The notes under the pieces: model-generated
What the model saw: the letters and a program-made list of their open reading frames with translations, nothing else
Told to the model about the DNA's origin: nothing
The model's database searches: none
Part shown: in pieces, positions 19,011 to 28,225 of the stretch
How positions within the stretch are numbered: position 1 is the stretch's first letter
Layout: each line of letters opens with the position of its first letter
Assembly (NCBI GenBank): GCA_016929095.1
Contig: JAFGJM010000026.1
Coordinates: 1-64,000, forward strand
Origin: Anaerolineales bacterium
GTDB taxonomy: Bacteria; Chloroflexota; Anaerolineae; Anaerolineales; UBA4823
Direction: 5' to 3'
DNA length: 64,000 nucleotides
Made by a program: the position numbers and the translations under genes

Positions 19011-21731
19011 ATGATGTCGATTTCATTACTGACCACCAAATTTCATATGCCTCATCCGAAAGTTGACCTTGTTCAACGTCCGAGGTTGATCGAACGATTG
19101 AATGCGGGATTGGATGGGAAGTTGATCCTGGTGTCTGCACCGGCAGGTTTTGGCAAGACGACCATCGTCACACATTGGATCGACAGCGTGTTGTCGGTAA
19201 ATTTTCGCAACAGGGTAGCTTGGCTTTCCCTGGATGAAAACGATAACGATCTGCCTCGTTTTTTTACCTATTTCATCGCAGCCCTGCAAAACATCGAACC
19301 CGGTTTTGGGGAGGAATTACGCACTGCCTTCAGCACCTCTCAAAATCCCCAAATCGATGTTTTGCTTACGCTAGTGGTCAATGAGATTGCGGCGGTCGAG
19401 GGGAAACTCATCCTGGTCATCGATGATTATCATATGATCTCTTCACTCGAAATCCATAAAGCTCTCCAATTCATTATCGAAAATCAACCCCCAAATTTAT
19501 TACTGGTGATCATTAGCCGTGATGAACCTTTTCTGCCTTTAGCGCGTCTACGTGCCAGGGGGCAAATGATCGATTTGCGTGCCAGTGATCTGCGCTTTTC
19601 GGGACAAGAGACAGCTCTATATCTTAACCAGACAATGAATCTGGGATTAGCCAAGGAGGACATCCTGGCACTGGAAACCCGCACAGAAGGCTGGATTACC
19701 GGCTTACACCTGGCAGCCCTTTCCATGCAAGGTCAAGATGACCGCAAAAGCTTCATCGCCGAATTTGCAGGGGATAACCGCTATATCATCGATTACCTTG
19801 TTGATGAAGTTCTATCCCATCGGTCTGAGAAGTCGCGAGTGTTTTTGCTACGCACCTCTATTCTTAATCGTCTGACCGGTTTGCTATGCCAGGCAATTTC
19901 CCAACAAGAAGATGCCCAGGGAACTCTGGGACAATTGGAACAAGAGAATATTTTCATCGTCCCACTGGATAACCGCCGACAGTGGTATCGCTATCATCAC
20001 TTATTCGCCGATGTTTTGCGCCAACGTCTGGCGGAGTCCGTTTCCCCTGAAGAAATAGCGATCCTTCATCACCGTGCCAGCCTATGGTTCGAGGAAAACG
20101 GGTCACTCATCGAAGCCGTAGAACATGCTTTTCAGGCAAACGAATCTGACCATGTAATACGCTTGGTTGATGCAGGTGCAGAAGAGATGTTCCTGAACAG
20201 CCAGTTGAACACCCTTCTGGCGTGGTACCATCGGCTACCTAAGCACCTGATCGAGGCTCAACCCAAGTTATGCCTGATCTTTGCCTGGGCTTGGGCATCT
20301 ACCGGCGAATTAGAAGAAGCAGAACAATGCCTCCAGAGCGCAGAAAAGGCATTAGGTGCAAGCCTAAGTGATCTGCTCAATGCGCCAGGGAGGGGCATCG
20401 ATGCGACGACCAGGGGAGCGTTGATCGAAACGGCTGTGGTACGTGCTCAATTGGCGATCGCGGGCGGAAATATTCCTGAGGCGTTGAATTTATCTGATTT
20501 CGCGCTGATCTACCTGGAAGACAATGATGGTCCCTACCTGCATAATCCGCCGATCGAATCGCGCATGGCCGCCCATTTTATCCGCGGATTAACCCAGAAA
20601 CTTTCAGGAAATCTCGAACAAGCTGCAAAAGACCTCATCGAATCGGGGGCTTTGGGGAAAAAACTAAATCATGTTCACATTGTAGCTTTAGCATACGGCC
20701 ATCTCGCCAATTTACAGGCCATCCAGGGGCATCTGCACCAGGCTTTGGAAACCTGTCAGCTTGGATTATTTGAAGTGAGACAGATGACGGGGGAAAATTC
20801 ACCACTCTCTGGTTTTCTGCGGGCGGAATATGGCTGGCTGCTGTATGAAAGAAACGATATGGAGGCTGCTGAAGAACACTTTCGGAAAGCGATACGGGTA
20901 GCTAAACTATGGGGATTCCTGGATGCCTTAATTCCGGGATTGACCGGCTTGGCGCACATCTGCGCTGCCCGGGGAAATTGGCAGGGCGCTTTTGACGCAC
21001 TCGATGAACTTGAGAAACTGGGGCGAAACAATATGCAGCTCGTGAAGCCAGTTGTGGAATCGCAACGAGCTTTATTGTGGGCCAGACAAGGGAATTCGGA
21101 TCAGACTCAACGGTGGGTGGATGCTGCCGGGTTAGATCCTTACGGTGAGTTTGCTTACCCTCGCGAAGATGAATTCATCACACTGGCTCAGGTTTTTATC
21201 ACCCAAGAGAAGTTTGACGAAGCCGCAGAGTTGATAGACAGGCTTTTGTCGGCTGCGAAAGCCGGTGAGCGCCAGGGATGTGTGATCAAGTTATTGGCTT
21301 TACAGGCAATCTTGTCAAAGGCGCAGGGGAAACAAAACGAGGCGCTGGAGTGTTTTAACCAAGTAATTTCCCTAGCTGCTCCTGAAGGTTATATTCGCAC
21401 GTTTGTAGATTTGGGAAATCCCCTGCGAGTATTGTTGCAGGTTGCTGTATCTACACACCCAGACTATACCAGGCAGTTATTAGCTGCTTTCGAATCGCGA
21501 AGCGCGCCCAAAGATGGTTTCTTTACTGGAATGTTTGCAGAGGAATTGAGTGAGCGCGAATTAGAGGTGCTGCGCTTGTTAGCCACAGAGTTATCCAGCC
21601 CTGAGATTGCCAGGGAGCTGATGATTGCTGTAAGCACGATACGTACCCACACGCAGCAGATTTACCGCAAATTGGGGGTCAATAATCGGCGAGCAGCTGT
21701 TAATAAGGCGCAATATATAGGGTTAATCTGA
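19011..21731 (+). CDS. LuxR family ATP-binding transcriptional regulator (MalT-like)
   Basis: Walker A SAPAGFGKTT; C-terminal LuxR HTH ELSERELEVLRLLATELSSPEIARELMIAVSTIRTHTQQIYRKLGVNNRRAAV. Confidence 0.95.
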   Translation: MMSISLLTTKFHMPHPKVDLVQRPRLIERLNAGLDGKLILVSAPAGFGKTTIVTHWIDSVLSVNFRNRVAWLSLDENDNDLPRFFTYFIAALQNIEPGFGEELRTAFSTSQNPQIDVLLTLVVNEIAAVEGKLILVIDDYHMISSLEIHKALQFIIENQPPNLLLVIISRDEPFLPLARLRARGQMIDLRASDLRFSGQETALYLNQTMNLGLAKEDILALETRTEGWITGLHLAALSMQGQDDRKSFIAEFAGDNRYIIDYLVDEVLSHRSEKSRVFLLRTSILNRLTGLLCQAISQQEDAQGTLGQLEQENIFIVPLDNRRQWYRYHHLFADVLRQRLAESVSPEEIAILHHRASLWFEENGSLIEAVEHAFQANESDHVIRLVDAGAEEMFLNSQLNTLLAWYHRLPKHLIEAQPKLCLIFAWAWASTGELEEAEQCLQSAEKALGASLSDLLNAPGRGIDATTRGALIETAVVRAQLAIAGGNIPEALNLSDFALIYLEDNDGPYLHNPPIESRMAAHFIRGLTQKLSGNLEQAAKDLIESGALGKKLNHVHIVALAYGHLANLQAIQGHLHQALETCQLGLFEVRQMTGENSPLSGFLRAEYGWLLYERNDMEAAEEHFRKAIRVAKLWGFLDALIPGLTGLAHICAARGNWQGAFDALDELEKLGRNNMQLVKPVVESQRALLWARQGNSDQTQRWVDAAGLDPYGEFAYPREDEFITLAQVFITQEKFDEAAELIDRLLSAAKAGERQGCVIKLLALQAILSKAQGKQNEALECFNQVISLAAPEGYIRTFVDLGNPLRVLLQVAVSTHPDYTRQLLAAFESRSAPKDGFFTGMFAEELSERELEVLRLLATELSSPEIARELMIAVSTIRTHTQQIYRKLGVNNRRAAVNKAQYIGLI

Positions 21732-22145
21732 CCTCTTTTATATCCCGAATTACATCCAGGGATTCCCACCGTGGAAGCTGTTGGTTTTACCCAATGGCGA
21801 TAAAACGAAAGCTGTTTTTAACTGTGGATCTAGTTCAGAAGAATCATACTAATCAACCCATCGGCGTTTCTTCGATGCGCAAAAAAATTTACCGCAGAGA
21901 CGCAGAGAGCGTGGAGTATAACGCCCCCACCTGTTATTAAACACACGTTTCGATCAAGTCTGATCAAATAAAAACCATGGAAGCATTTCGATAAACGCCC
22001 TCTCCGCTTGCGGGGAGTTTTGGGGAGGGGTGATCACCAATCTCATCAACTCAATCATCATATGTGATGATGACGACTCATCACCTTTGTTTGTATATTC
22101 CAGGTGCATAAATAGAGTTATTTAAACCCAAGAACGAGGAGATCT

Positions 22146-22385
22146 ATGAGTGAAGATCGAAAAGGAAAAGAAGTAATTTATGAAATCAGGATCCAGGGAC
22201 ATCTGGAGGAGCGCTGGGCTGCCTGGTTCGAGGACCTGGCTTTCAGCTACGAAGCAGAAAACACCACCATTCTACGAGGTTCCCTGGAAGATCAGGCTGC
22301 GTTGCACGGCGTGCTCAATAATATCCGAAACTTGAATCTTAAACTCATATCCGTTCAGACCATCGAAAAAAGGAGTAGTGAATAA
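22146..22385 (+). CDS. Small conserved hypothetical protein (79 aa)
   Basis: IRIQGHLEERWAAWFEDLAFSYEAENTTILRGSLEDQAALHGVLNNIRNLNLKLISV; type often found beside LuxR/MalT regulators. Confidence 0.75.
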   Translation: MSEDRKGKEVIYEIRIQGHLEERWAAWFEDLAFSYEAENTTILRGSLEDQAALHGVLNNIRNLNLKLISVQTIEKRSSE

Positions 22386-22564
22386 TGAAGCAATATCAAG
22401 CAACAATCAATGTCATTTGTAAAGCCGTCGCTTTAGGCGCATCAGCCGCGGTGTTGGTGTTAGGCATTTTGGGAGTCACCACCGCTGCCACCAGCATCAC
22501 CTTATTGGGGATCGGTTTATTTGCCCTGGCGTTGGTCGCACTACAAAGTCCGAACAAAGCGTAG
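22385..22564 (+). CDS. Small membrane protein, 59 aa (below ORF-track cutoff)
   Basis: TAATG overlap with upstream gene; translates MKQYQATINVICKAVALGASAAVLVLGILGVTTAATSITLLGIGLFALALVALQSPNKA*. Confidence 0.7.
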   Translation: MKQYQATINVICKAVALGASAAVLVLGILGVTTAATSITLLGIGLFALALVALQSPNKA

Positions 22565-22611
22565 ACCTTTCAGGTTTAGTATACCTGGAAGGCATAGAAG
22601 GAATTGTTTTA

Positions 22612-23469
22612 ATGAATAAAGTCCTCTCTGCATTCTGGAAAATTCTATTATTGACTATCGTTTTTTTCATCGTTAATGCCGCCATGGGAGTGGCACTACC
22701 GTTGTCCAATGACCTAATGGCAGCCATGACCCCTGAGGACCAGGCAGCCTTCATGCCACTCTTTTACTTCGACACGTCTATCAAGATGACTGTGCTGTAC
22801 CTGGTACTCACCACCCTACGAGATAAAGGTATGAAACTCTACCTTGGAGTGTGGCTAGCCTTTTTCGGAATTGTCAGCATGGTGAACGATACGGAGTTGT
22901 TTTGGTACAATGAATCCTTCCCGTTGATCACTTATTTAGACGCAACCAAAATGCTACTCATTGGGTTTGTGGTGCACGGCATGGTTGCGCTGGTGGGTAC
23001 TTGGCTGGTGGGTGGCTTTAATCGAGAAGAAGCGGATGAACAGACCATTTTCGATGCCGGGCGCTATGGTTGGAAGATTGGCTTATTCTGTATTCTTTAC
23101 TCGTTATTTTATTATAGCTGTGGATTCATCACGCGTATTTTCCCTGAGGTACGAGCATTCTATGCGGGGTGGGCAGCAACCATGGAGCCGCTTTACCAGT
23201 TGTTGCTGTTCAACGTTTTTCGCGGCGCACTCTGGTTCGTTTTCTCATTGCCGATTCTGTTGGGAGTGAGGACGCGCAAACAGGCTTTCTGGTTGATGCC
23301 TCTGGTTCTGTTTACGGGGACCGCCGTATCGCTCATCACCCCCTCGGCATTTTTACCAGGTATTGTTCGTCTGGCTCATTTTATCGAGTTGACCTTCTCA
23401 ATGCTTATTGTGGGATGGTTTATGGTCTGGCTATTTGTAAAAGATAAAAAATCACAGGGGAAAAACTAA
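22612..23469 (+). CDS. Hypothetical multi-pass membrane protein
   Basis: Multiple hydrophobic helices, operon position. Confidence 0.75.
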   Translation: MNKVLSAFWKILLLTIVFFIVNAAMGVALPLSNDLMAAMTPEDQAAFMPLFYFDTSIKMTVLYLVLTTLRDKGMKLYLGVWLAFFGIVSMVNDTELFWYNESFPLITYLDATKMLLIGFVVHGMVALVGTWLVGGFNREEADEQTIFDAGRYGWKIGLFCILYSLFYYSCGFITRIFPEVRAFYAGWAATMEPLYQLLLFNVFRGALWFVFSLPILLGVRTRKQAFWLMPLVLFTGTAVSLITPSAFLPGIVRLAHFIELTFSMLIVGWFMVWLFVKDKKSQGKN

Positions 23470-24611
23470 TGAAAGAAATACCAACAATTCGAGAAGTATT
23501 GGATAATTTGTTCGCCTATATGATCAAAGATTATGATGGCTCAGAAATCATTGAGCAGAAAGAAATTCTCTTCGATCTCAATCATGGGGGAGAAAACTTT
23601 CAATACACGTTAGTCGCAACTCCTGAAAAACTCGATCTACGAGACGGGCGAGTTGACGGTGCCGACCTGACAGTTCGGTGTAGTGCCTTCGATTGGCTCG
23701 ACATCGCCGGCGAAAACTTGAATCCTGTGATTGGCGCCATAACCGGAAGGGTGAAGTTTATCGGGGATATTAAAATCTTATCTACGATTACTTCGGGGAG
23801 TTCAAATGGGAGGTGGAAGAAGATTATTGATGCACCTCAGGATTACGAATTTCCGGACAAACGAAAATGGATAAAACCGGAGAAGGTTTTAGCTATCTCT
23901 GGGAGTCCCAGAGGCACCAGAGGCTACACCCACGCTCTATTGGAGCCAGTCCTTGAAGGGATGAGAGCGCAAGGAGTAGATGTCGAGATGGTTGTTCTCA
24001 GCAAGAAGCAAATCCATGCCTGCACGGGTTGCTGGACTTGTTGGACGCAGGCGGATGGTGAATGTGCATTTCGAGACGATATGAAGAACCTATCAGCCAA
24101 GATCCAGGAGGCGGATATTGTTGTGTATGCATTTCCGATTTATGTAGATAGTGTACCCGGCATTTTAAAGAATCTTTTGGATAGACAGACCCGCCGATTC
24201 TATCCCTATATGGTACCTGGTATATCCAAGACACGACACCCAAGGCGGGTTCCCAAAGAACAGTATTATGTGGTACTTTCCACCTGCGGATTTCCCGAGA
24301 TCGTAAATTTCGATCCTATAGTCTGTCATTTCGAAGCAATTTCCCACAATCACCATGCTCCTGTCATCGCATATTTGCTTTCCCCTCAAGGTAACAATTA
24401 CTATGAAAATCCCCTTTATTATCCACAACTGATCGAGAAAATAACAGCCTTGAAGAAAGCCGGAGAACAAATCGTGCTGAATGGGAAGGTCGACAAAAAA
24501 ATATTGAAGATAATCAGTGCGTCCACCCCCAGGAAAAAGATGACTCAATGGAGGGCCAACGCCAGCCTGTATTGGCAGAGCAAAATAGACGAAAAGAGTC
24601 AAGAACGATAA
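23469..24611 (+). CDS. NAD(P)H-dependent FMN reductase/flavodoxin-like oxidoreductase with N-terminal SCP2-like domain
   Basis: AISGSPRGTRGYTHALLEPVLEGM...CTGCWTCW...VYAFPIYVDSVPGILKNLLDR; N-terminal SCP2-like region. Confidence 0.8.
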   Translation: MKEIPTIREVLDNLFAYMIKDYDGSEIIEQKEILFDLNHGGENFQYTLVATPEKLDLRDGRVDGADLTVRCSAFDWLDIAGENLNPVIGAITGRVKFIGDIKILSTITSGSSNGRWKKIIDAPQDYEFPDKRKWIKPEKVLAISGSPRGTRGYTHALLEPVLEGMRAQGVDVEMVVLSKKQIHACTGCWTCWTQADGECAFRDDMKNLSAKIQEADIVVYAFPIYVDSVPGILKNLLDRQTRRFYPYMVPGISKTRHPRRVPKEQYYVVLSTCGFPEIVNFDPIVCHFEAISHNHHAPVIAYLLSPQGNNYYENPLYYPQLIEKITALKKAGEQIVLNGKVDKKILKIISASTPRKKMTQWRANASLYWQSKIDEKSQER

Positions 24612-24634
24612 TCGACGGAGAGAAAGAAAATATT

Positions 24635-25474
24635 ATGAATACTCACAAGTTAGATAAAGAACGCACCATTCGTGATCTGGTTCTCTTTGTGATCGCTATA
24701 AACTTATTGAGTTGGCTGGGTTGGATGGTTGCCGAGGATGGTACTGTTGAAGCAATAGGGTTAGGAACCATGATTTGGTTAGGCGCTCCCCTATTGGTTT
24801 CGCTTTTGATCCGTTTATTCAGCAAAGATTGGAAAGATATCGGTCTGAGTCTGAGGGTCAAAGGCAACGGCAGGTGGTACGCCTTCAGCCTTTTGGTTTT
24901 CCCGCTGGTCGTGGCTGTGGTCGTGCTGGTTAGCATTCTGTTCGGCGGGGGTTCACTAACCAACTTCAAGGGTGGCTCTTTCTTGCACGCCATGGTTGCC
25001 TCATTCTTCTCCTTTACTTTGGCAAAGAATATCTTCGAGGAATTTGCCTGGCGCGGTTACCTGACCCCCAAGGTGGACTCGGTGGTCAGAAGCCCTATTG
25101 TAGGGCACTTGCTGGTCGGTCTGATTTGGGGAATCTGGCATATCCCATATTATTTAGCTCTGCTGGATAAGACGACGCTTGCTGCTTACACATCCCAGGA
25201 GTTGACCGTTTTCCTGCCTATGGTTATCCTGGGCACGACCCTGGCTGGGATCCTCTTTGGCGAACTACGTCTGATCACCGGTTCAACATGGCCAGCCTAC
25301 CTGATGCACATGATGAGTAATGTCATCATCACCACCTTGTTAGTTGGAGGTTACCTGGATGTGGCGGAGAAGACCGAGATCCTTTTTACCCCCAGTTGGG
25401 AAGGGATTATCTCGATGGTTCTAATAACTCTAGCCGGGTTATGGCTTTATCAACACAGGATGCATAGGAAATAA
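24635..25474 (+). CDS. CPBP family intramembrane glutamic endopeptidase
   Basis: EEFAWRGYL and LIWGIWHIPYYL motifs. Confidence 0.9.
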   Translation: MNTHKLDKERTIRDLVLFVIAINLLSWLGWMVAEDGTVEAIGLGTMIWLGAPLLVSLLIRLFSKDWKDIGLSLRVKGNGRWYAFSLLVFPLVVAVVVLVSILFGGGSLTNFKGGSFLHAMVASFFSFTLAKNIFEEFAWRGYLTPKVDSVVRSPIVGHLLVGLIWGIWHIPYYLALLDKTTLAAYTSQELTVFLPMVILGTTLAGILFGELRLITGSTWPAYLMHMMSNVIITTLLVGGYLDVAEKTEILFTPSWEGIISMVLITLAGLWLYQHRMHRK

Positions 25475-25605
25475 TAGCCAATGCGAACAAGATCGTTAAC
25501 CTAACAAATTAACATGGGTGAAGACTGGCTGGGCAAAATTTTTCACATCTGGCATCGCATTGGCAACTTTGGATAACTATTGGGTAAAAAATCTGCTGCA
25601 TTTAT

Positions 25606-25664
25606 AAGGTTCTCCTTTGGCTGATAATCCCTCGATTTCAGCTTAGGAGAACCTTCCTTTTTTG
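25606..25664 (+). terminator. Intrinsic terminator of the LuxR-CPBP region
   Basis: AAGGTTCTCCT (25606-25616) pairs with AGGAGAACCTT (25645-25655), followed by CCTTTTTTT. Confidence 0.65.
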
Positions 25665-25910
25665 TCCAAATAGTATCAAAGGGTATTATTAAAATCACTC
25701 AATCAAGCATCTACCTTTTATGTGAAGACGAAAGCAAAAAGAATATCAGACTGCCAGTTTATATGTATATATAAAAAATAATCCAGCCAATTGGAAATCT
25801 GACCACGAAAATTAGGCAAATGAAAGCGAGTGGGATTGAGATATGCCTCTATTGTATTGTTGTTCCATACACTATAATTACATCATAATCTACATCACCG
25901 GATAAACGAT

Positions 25911-26774
25911 ATGAACATTGAACGGGTGGTATGTATTCGAAAAGAACTCGATTTTTACGAGACTTCGAACCTATTAGAAATCTGGCAATTGCACGATCAT
26001 GATGAATGGACAGATGAGGCATTTGATGCTATCCGTCAAATTCTAATATCAAGGGGAGTAGAGTTGCCCTCTTTTGAGGATAGGAAAGAAGCTGATAAGC
26101 ATCTTGATTGTGCGAATGAATATGCTAAAGATGATTTCCTTCAATTGGCATTGAATGAATGCAATATGGCTCTCCAATATGCGCCTCATTATGCAAAAGT
26201 GCATTTTTGTACAGGGATTGTATTAGATAGCATGGATAATTTAGATGAAGCAATGATTTCTTACCAGGAAGCGCTTTGTCTTGATCCGGATAATAAAGAC
26301 GCACAAGATTTTTTACGTCGTGTAAAAAATGAACGAACACGGAAATTCACTACCGATGAAGATCGGAATTGTGCGGCTATTGCGCATTTCGGGGTTATAT
26401 TTCCATTGTTCGGTTTTCTTATTCCAATTTTAATTTGGACCATCCAAGAAAAGAGATCCCATTATGTTGCTTTTCAATCTCTTCAGGCGTTGTTTTATCA
26501 ATTGCTGTCCATACTTTTTTTATTGCTATCTTATAGTTTTTCAAAGACCATAACAATTATTGGTAAGATATATATCTCTGCAGCCCTCAATCCCGGTCAA
26601 ATAACAAAAATTGTAGAAAACATCACGATAATTGGCTTATGCATTATTTTGCTTTTTCTCTTGGTATATATTGTTTATGGTATTTATGGGGCTATTAAGG
26701 TTATGTTTGGTTTCAATTTCAAGTATTTGATTATTGGCAATCTTGTTGAACGATATTGGAAGAGAGAAATTTAA
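25911..26774 (+). CDS. TPR-containing protein with C-terminal DUF4870-like membrane domain
   Basis: TPR (AKVHFCTGIVLDSMDNLDEAMISYQEALCLDPDN) followed by HFGVIFPLFGFLIPILIWTIQEKRSHYVAFQSLQALFYQ. Confidence 0.78.
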   Translation: MNIERVVCIRKELDFYETSNLLEIWQLHDHDEWTDEAFDAIRQILISRGVELPSFEDRKEADKHLDCANEYAKDDFLQLALNECNMALQYAPHYAKVHFCTGIVLDSMDNLDEAMISYQEALCLDPDNKDAQDFLRRVKNERTRKFTTDEDRNCAAIAHFGVIFPLFGFLIPILIWTIQEKRSHYVAFQSLQALFYQLLSILFLLLSYSFSKTITIIGKIYISAALNPGQITKIVENITIIGLCIILLFLLVYIVYGIYGAIKVMFGFNFKYLIIGNLVERYWKREI

Positions 26775-26855
26775 ATAACCGTGCGAATTAGATTTGAATT
26801 TTTTCCTACTTCGCTGAATGGTGGCCGATAATCTCATTTTGTTTTGGAGGCAATC

Positions 26856-27923
26856 ATGGTTAAAGTCGTCATTATCGGTGCCGGTTTAATGGGAACCGCC
26901 ACATCTTACCCTCTGTCTGACAATGGACATTCCGTTCACCTTGTTGGCACACATTTGGATGGTGAAATTATCAAAAGCTGTAAGGAAAAGCATTTTCATC
27001 CGCGCTTGAAGCGTACTCTTCCACAAGGCGTTCGTCCTTATTTTATTGAAGAAATCGCTGAAGCTATAGAAGGCGCCGATGTTATTTTAAGTGGGGTCAA
27101 TTCATTGGGAGTACATTGGATTGGGCGCACGATCAAGCCTTTTGTTAAACCAGGGCAGATGATCATTGCTATCACCAAGGGTTTGGAAGCAGATGCTCAA
27201 GGCAACCTGAGTATATTACCGGATGTATTAGCCAGCGAATTAGACGAGGCAATTCGACCGCAATTGAAGTTCGCCGCCGTGGGTGGTCCGTGCATCGCAG
27301 GCGAGTTGGCTGGACGTCGCCAGTCTTGTGTGGTGTTTGGCTCGCGCGATTTTTCGGCGGCGGAAAAATTAGCCGACATTTTTCGCACTTCTTATTATCA
27401 TATTTGGAAGACTGACGACCTGGTTGGATTGGAATTTGGCGCGGCGTTTAAAAATGCATATACCCTGGCTGTGGGAATGGCATATGGATTTTTAGAAACA
27501 GTAGGGGGCGTCGACGAAGCGGGTGCCAATGACCATAACCTGGCGGCGGCGGTTTTCGCACAAAGTTGCGTGGAAATGAAGCGTTTACTGGAAATTTCCG
27601 GTTCCGATCCGTCATTTGCATATAAACTACCCGGGTCAGGAGATCTTTATGTGACCGCCGTCGGTGGTCGCACTGTACGACTGGGAAAATTACTGGGGGC
27701 AGGGAAGAGCTATAAAGAAGCGCGCCAGATCATGGCTGGCGAAACCCTTGAATCGGCGGAAATCATCGGGATGATGGGAAAGGCACTCCCCAAGTTGGAA
27801 AAAGACGGCAAAATTAAATCCGATGAATTACCCTTATTACGCGCCCTGGTGAACGTTATTGTATATGGAAAGCCGCTTGAATTTCCCATCGATCAGTTTT
27901 TTGGGGGAACGGGGATTTTGTAA
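26856..27923 (+). CDS. NAD(P)H-dependent glycerol-3-phosphate dehydrogenase family protein
   Basis: VVIIGAGLMGTATSYPL; AITKGLEAD; GGPCIAGELAGR; FGAAFKNAYTLAVGMAYG; GSGDLYVTAVGGRT; GGAGG RBS. Confidence 0.88.
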   Translation: MVKVVIIGAGLMGTATSYPLSDNGHSVHLVGTHLDGEIIKSCKEKHFHPRLKRTLPQGVRPYFIEEIAEAIEGADVILSGVNSLGVHWIGRTIKPFVKPGQMIIAITKGLEADAQGNLSILPDVLASELDEAIRPQLKFAAVGGPCIAGELAGRRQSCVVFGSRDFSAAEKLADIFRTSYYHIWKTDDLVGLEFGAAFKNAYTLAVGMAYGFLETVGGVDEAGANDHNLAAAVFAQSCVEMKRLLEISGSDPSFAYKLPGSGDLYVTAVGGRTVRLGKLLGAGKSYKEARQIMAGETLESAEIIGMMGKALPKLEKDGKIKSDELPLLRALVNVIVYGKPLEFPIDQFFGGTGIL

Positions 27924-28225
27924 CTTGCGGAGCTTTGGACCTATCTACACTCACCCCACCGGAGAATGTGCACGCTACGATTGAAGCGGTGAGGGAATTT
28001 GGAAAATTCTGAATAATTTTATAAGGAATCCAGGAAATGAGGAAACCAGGAAAATTTCGATAAGGAATGCTGGAAGGTAGAAAAAATTTTTATAATCTGA
28101 CCATTTTTAATAATATATTTCATATAGGCGGGTTCAGTGTATTGACAATTACTATTATTGTATTATAATAAGCAAAATTGCGCAAAATACGCATATAAAG
28201 GCATTATAATACAGGAAAACTCATC

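Noticed and set aside
21880-21930. CCGCAGAGACGCAGAGAGCG sequence as a regulatory repeat
   Set aside because: Looks like a short direct repeat (CGCAGAGA x2), but only one site in the window; insufficient to call a family.
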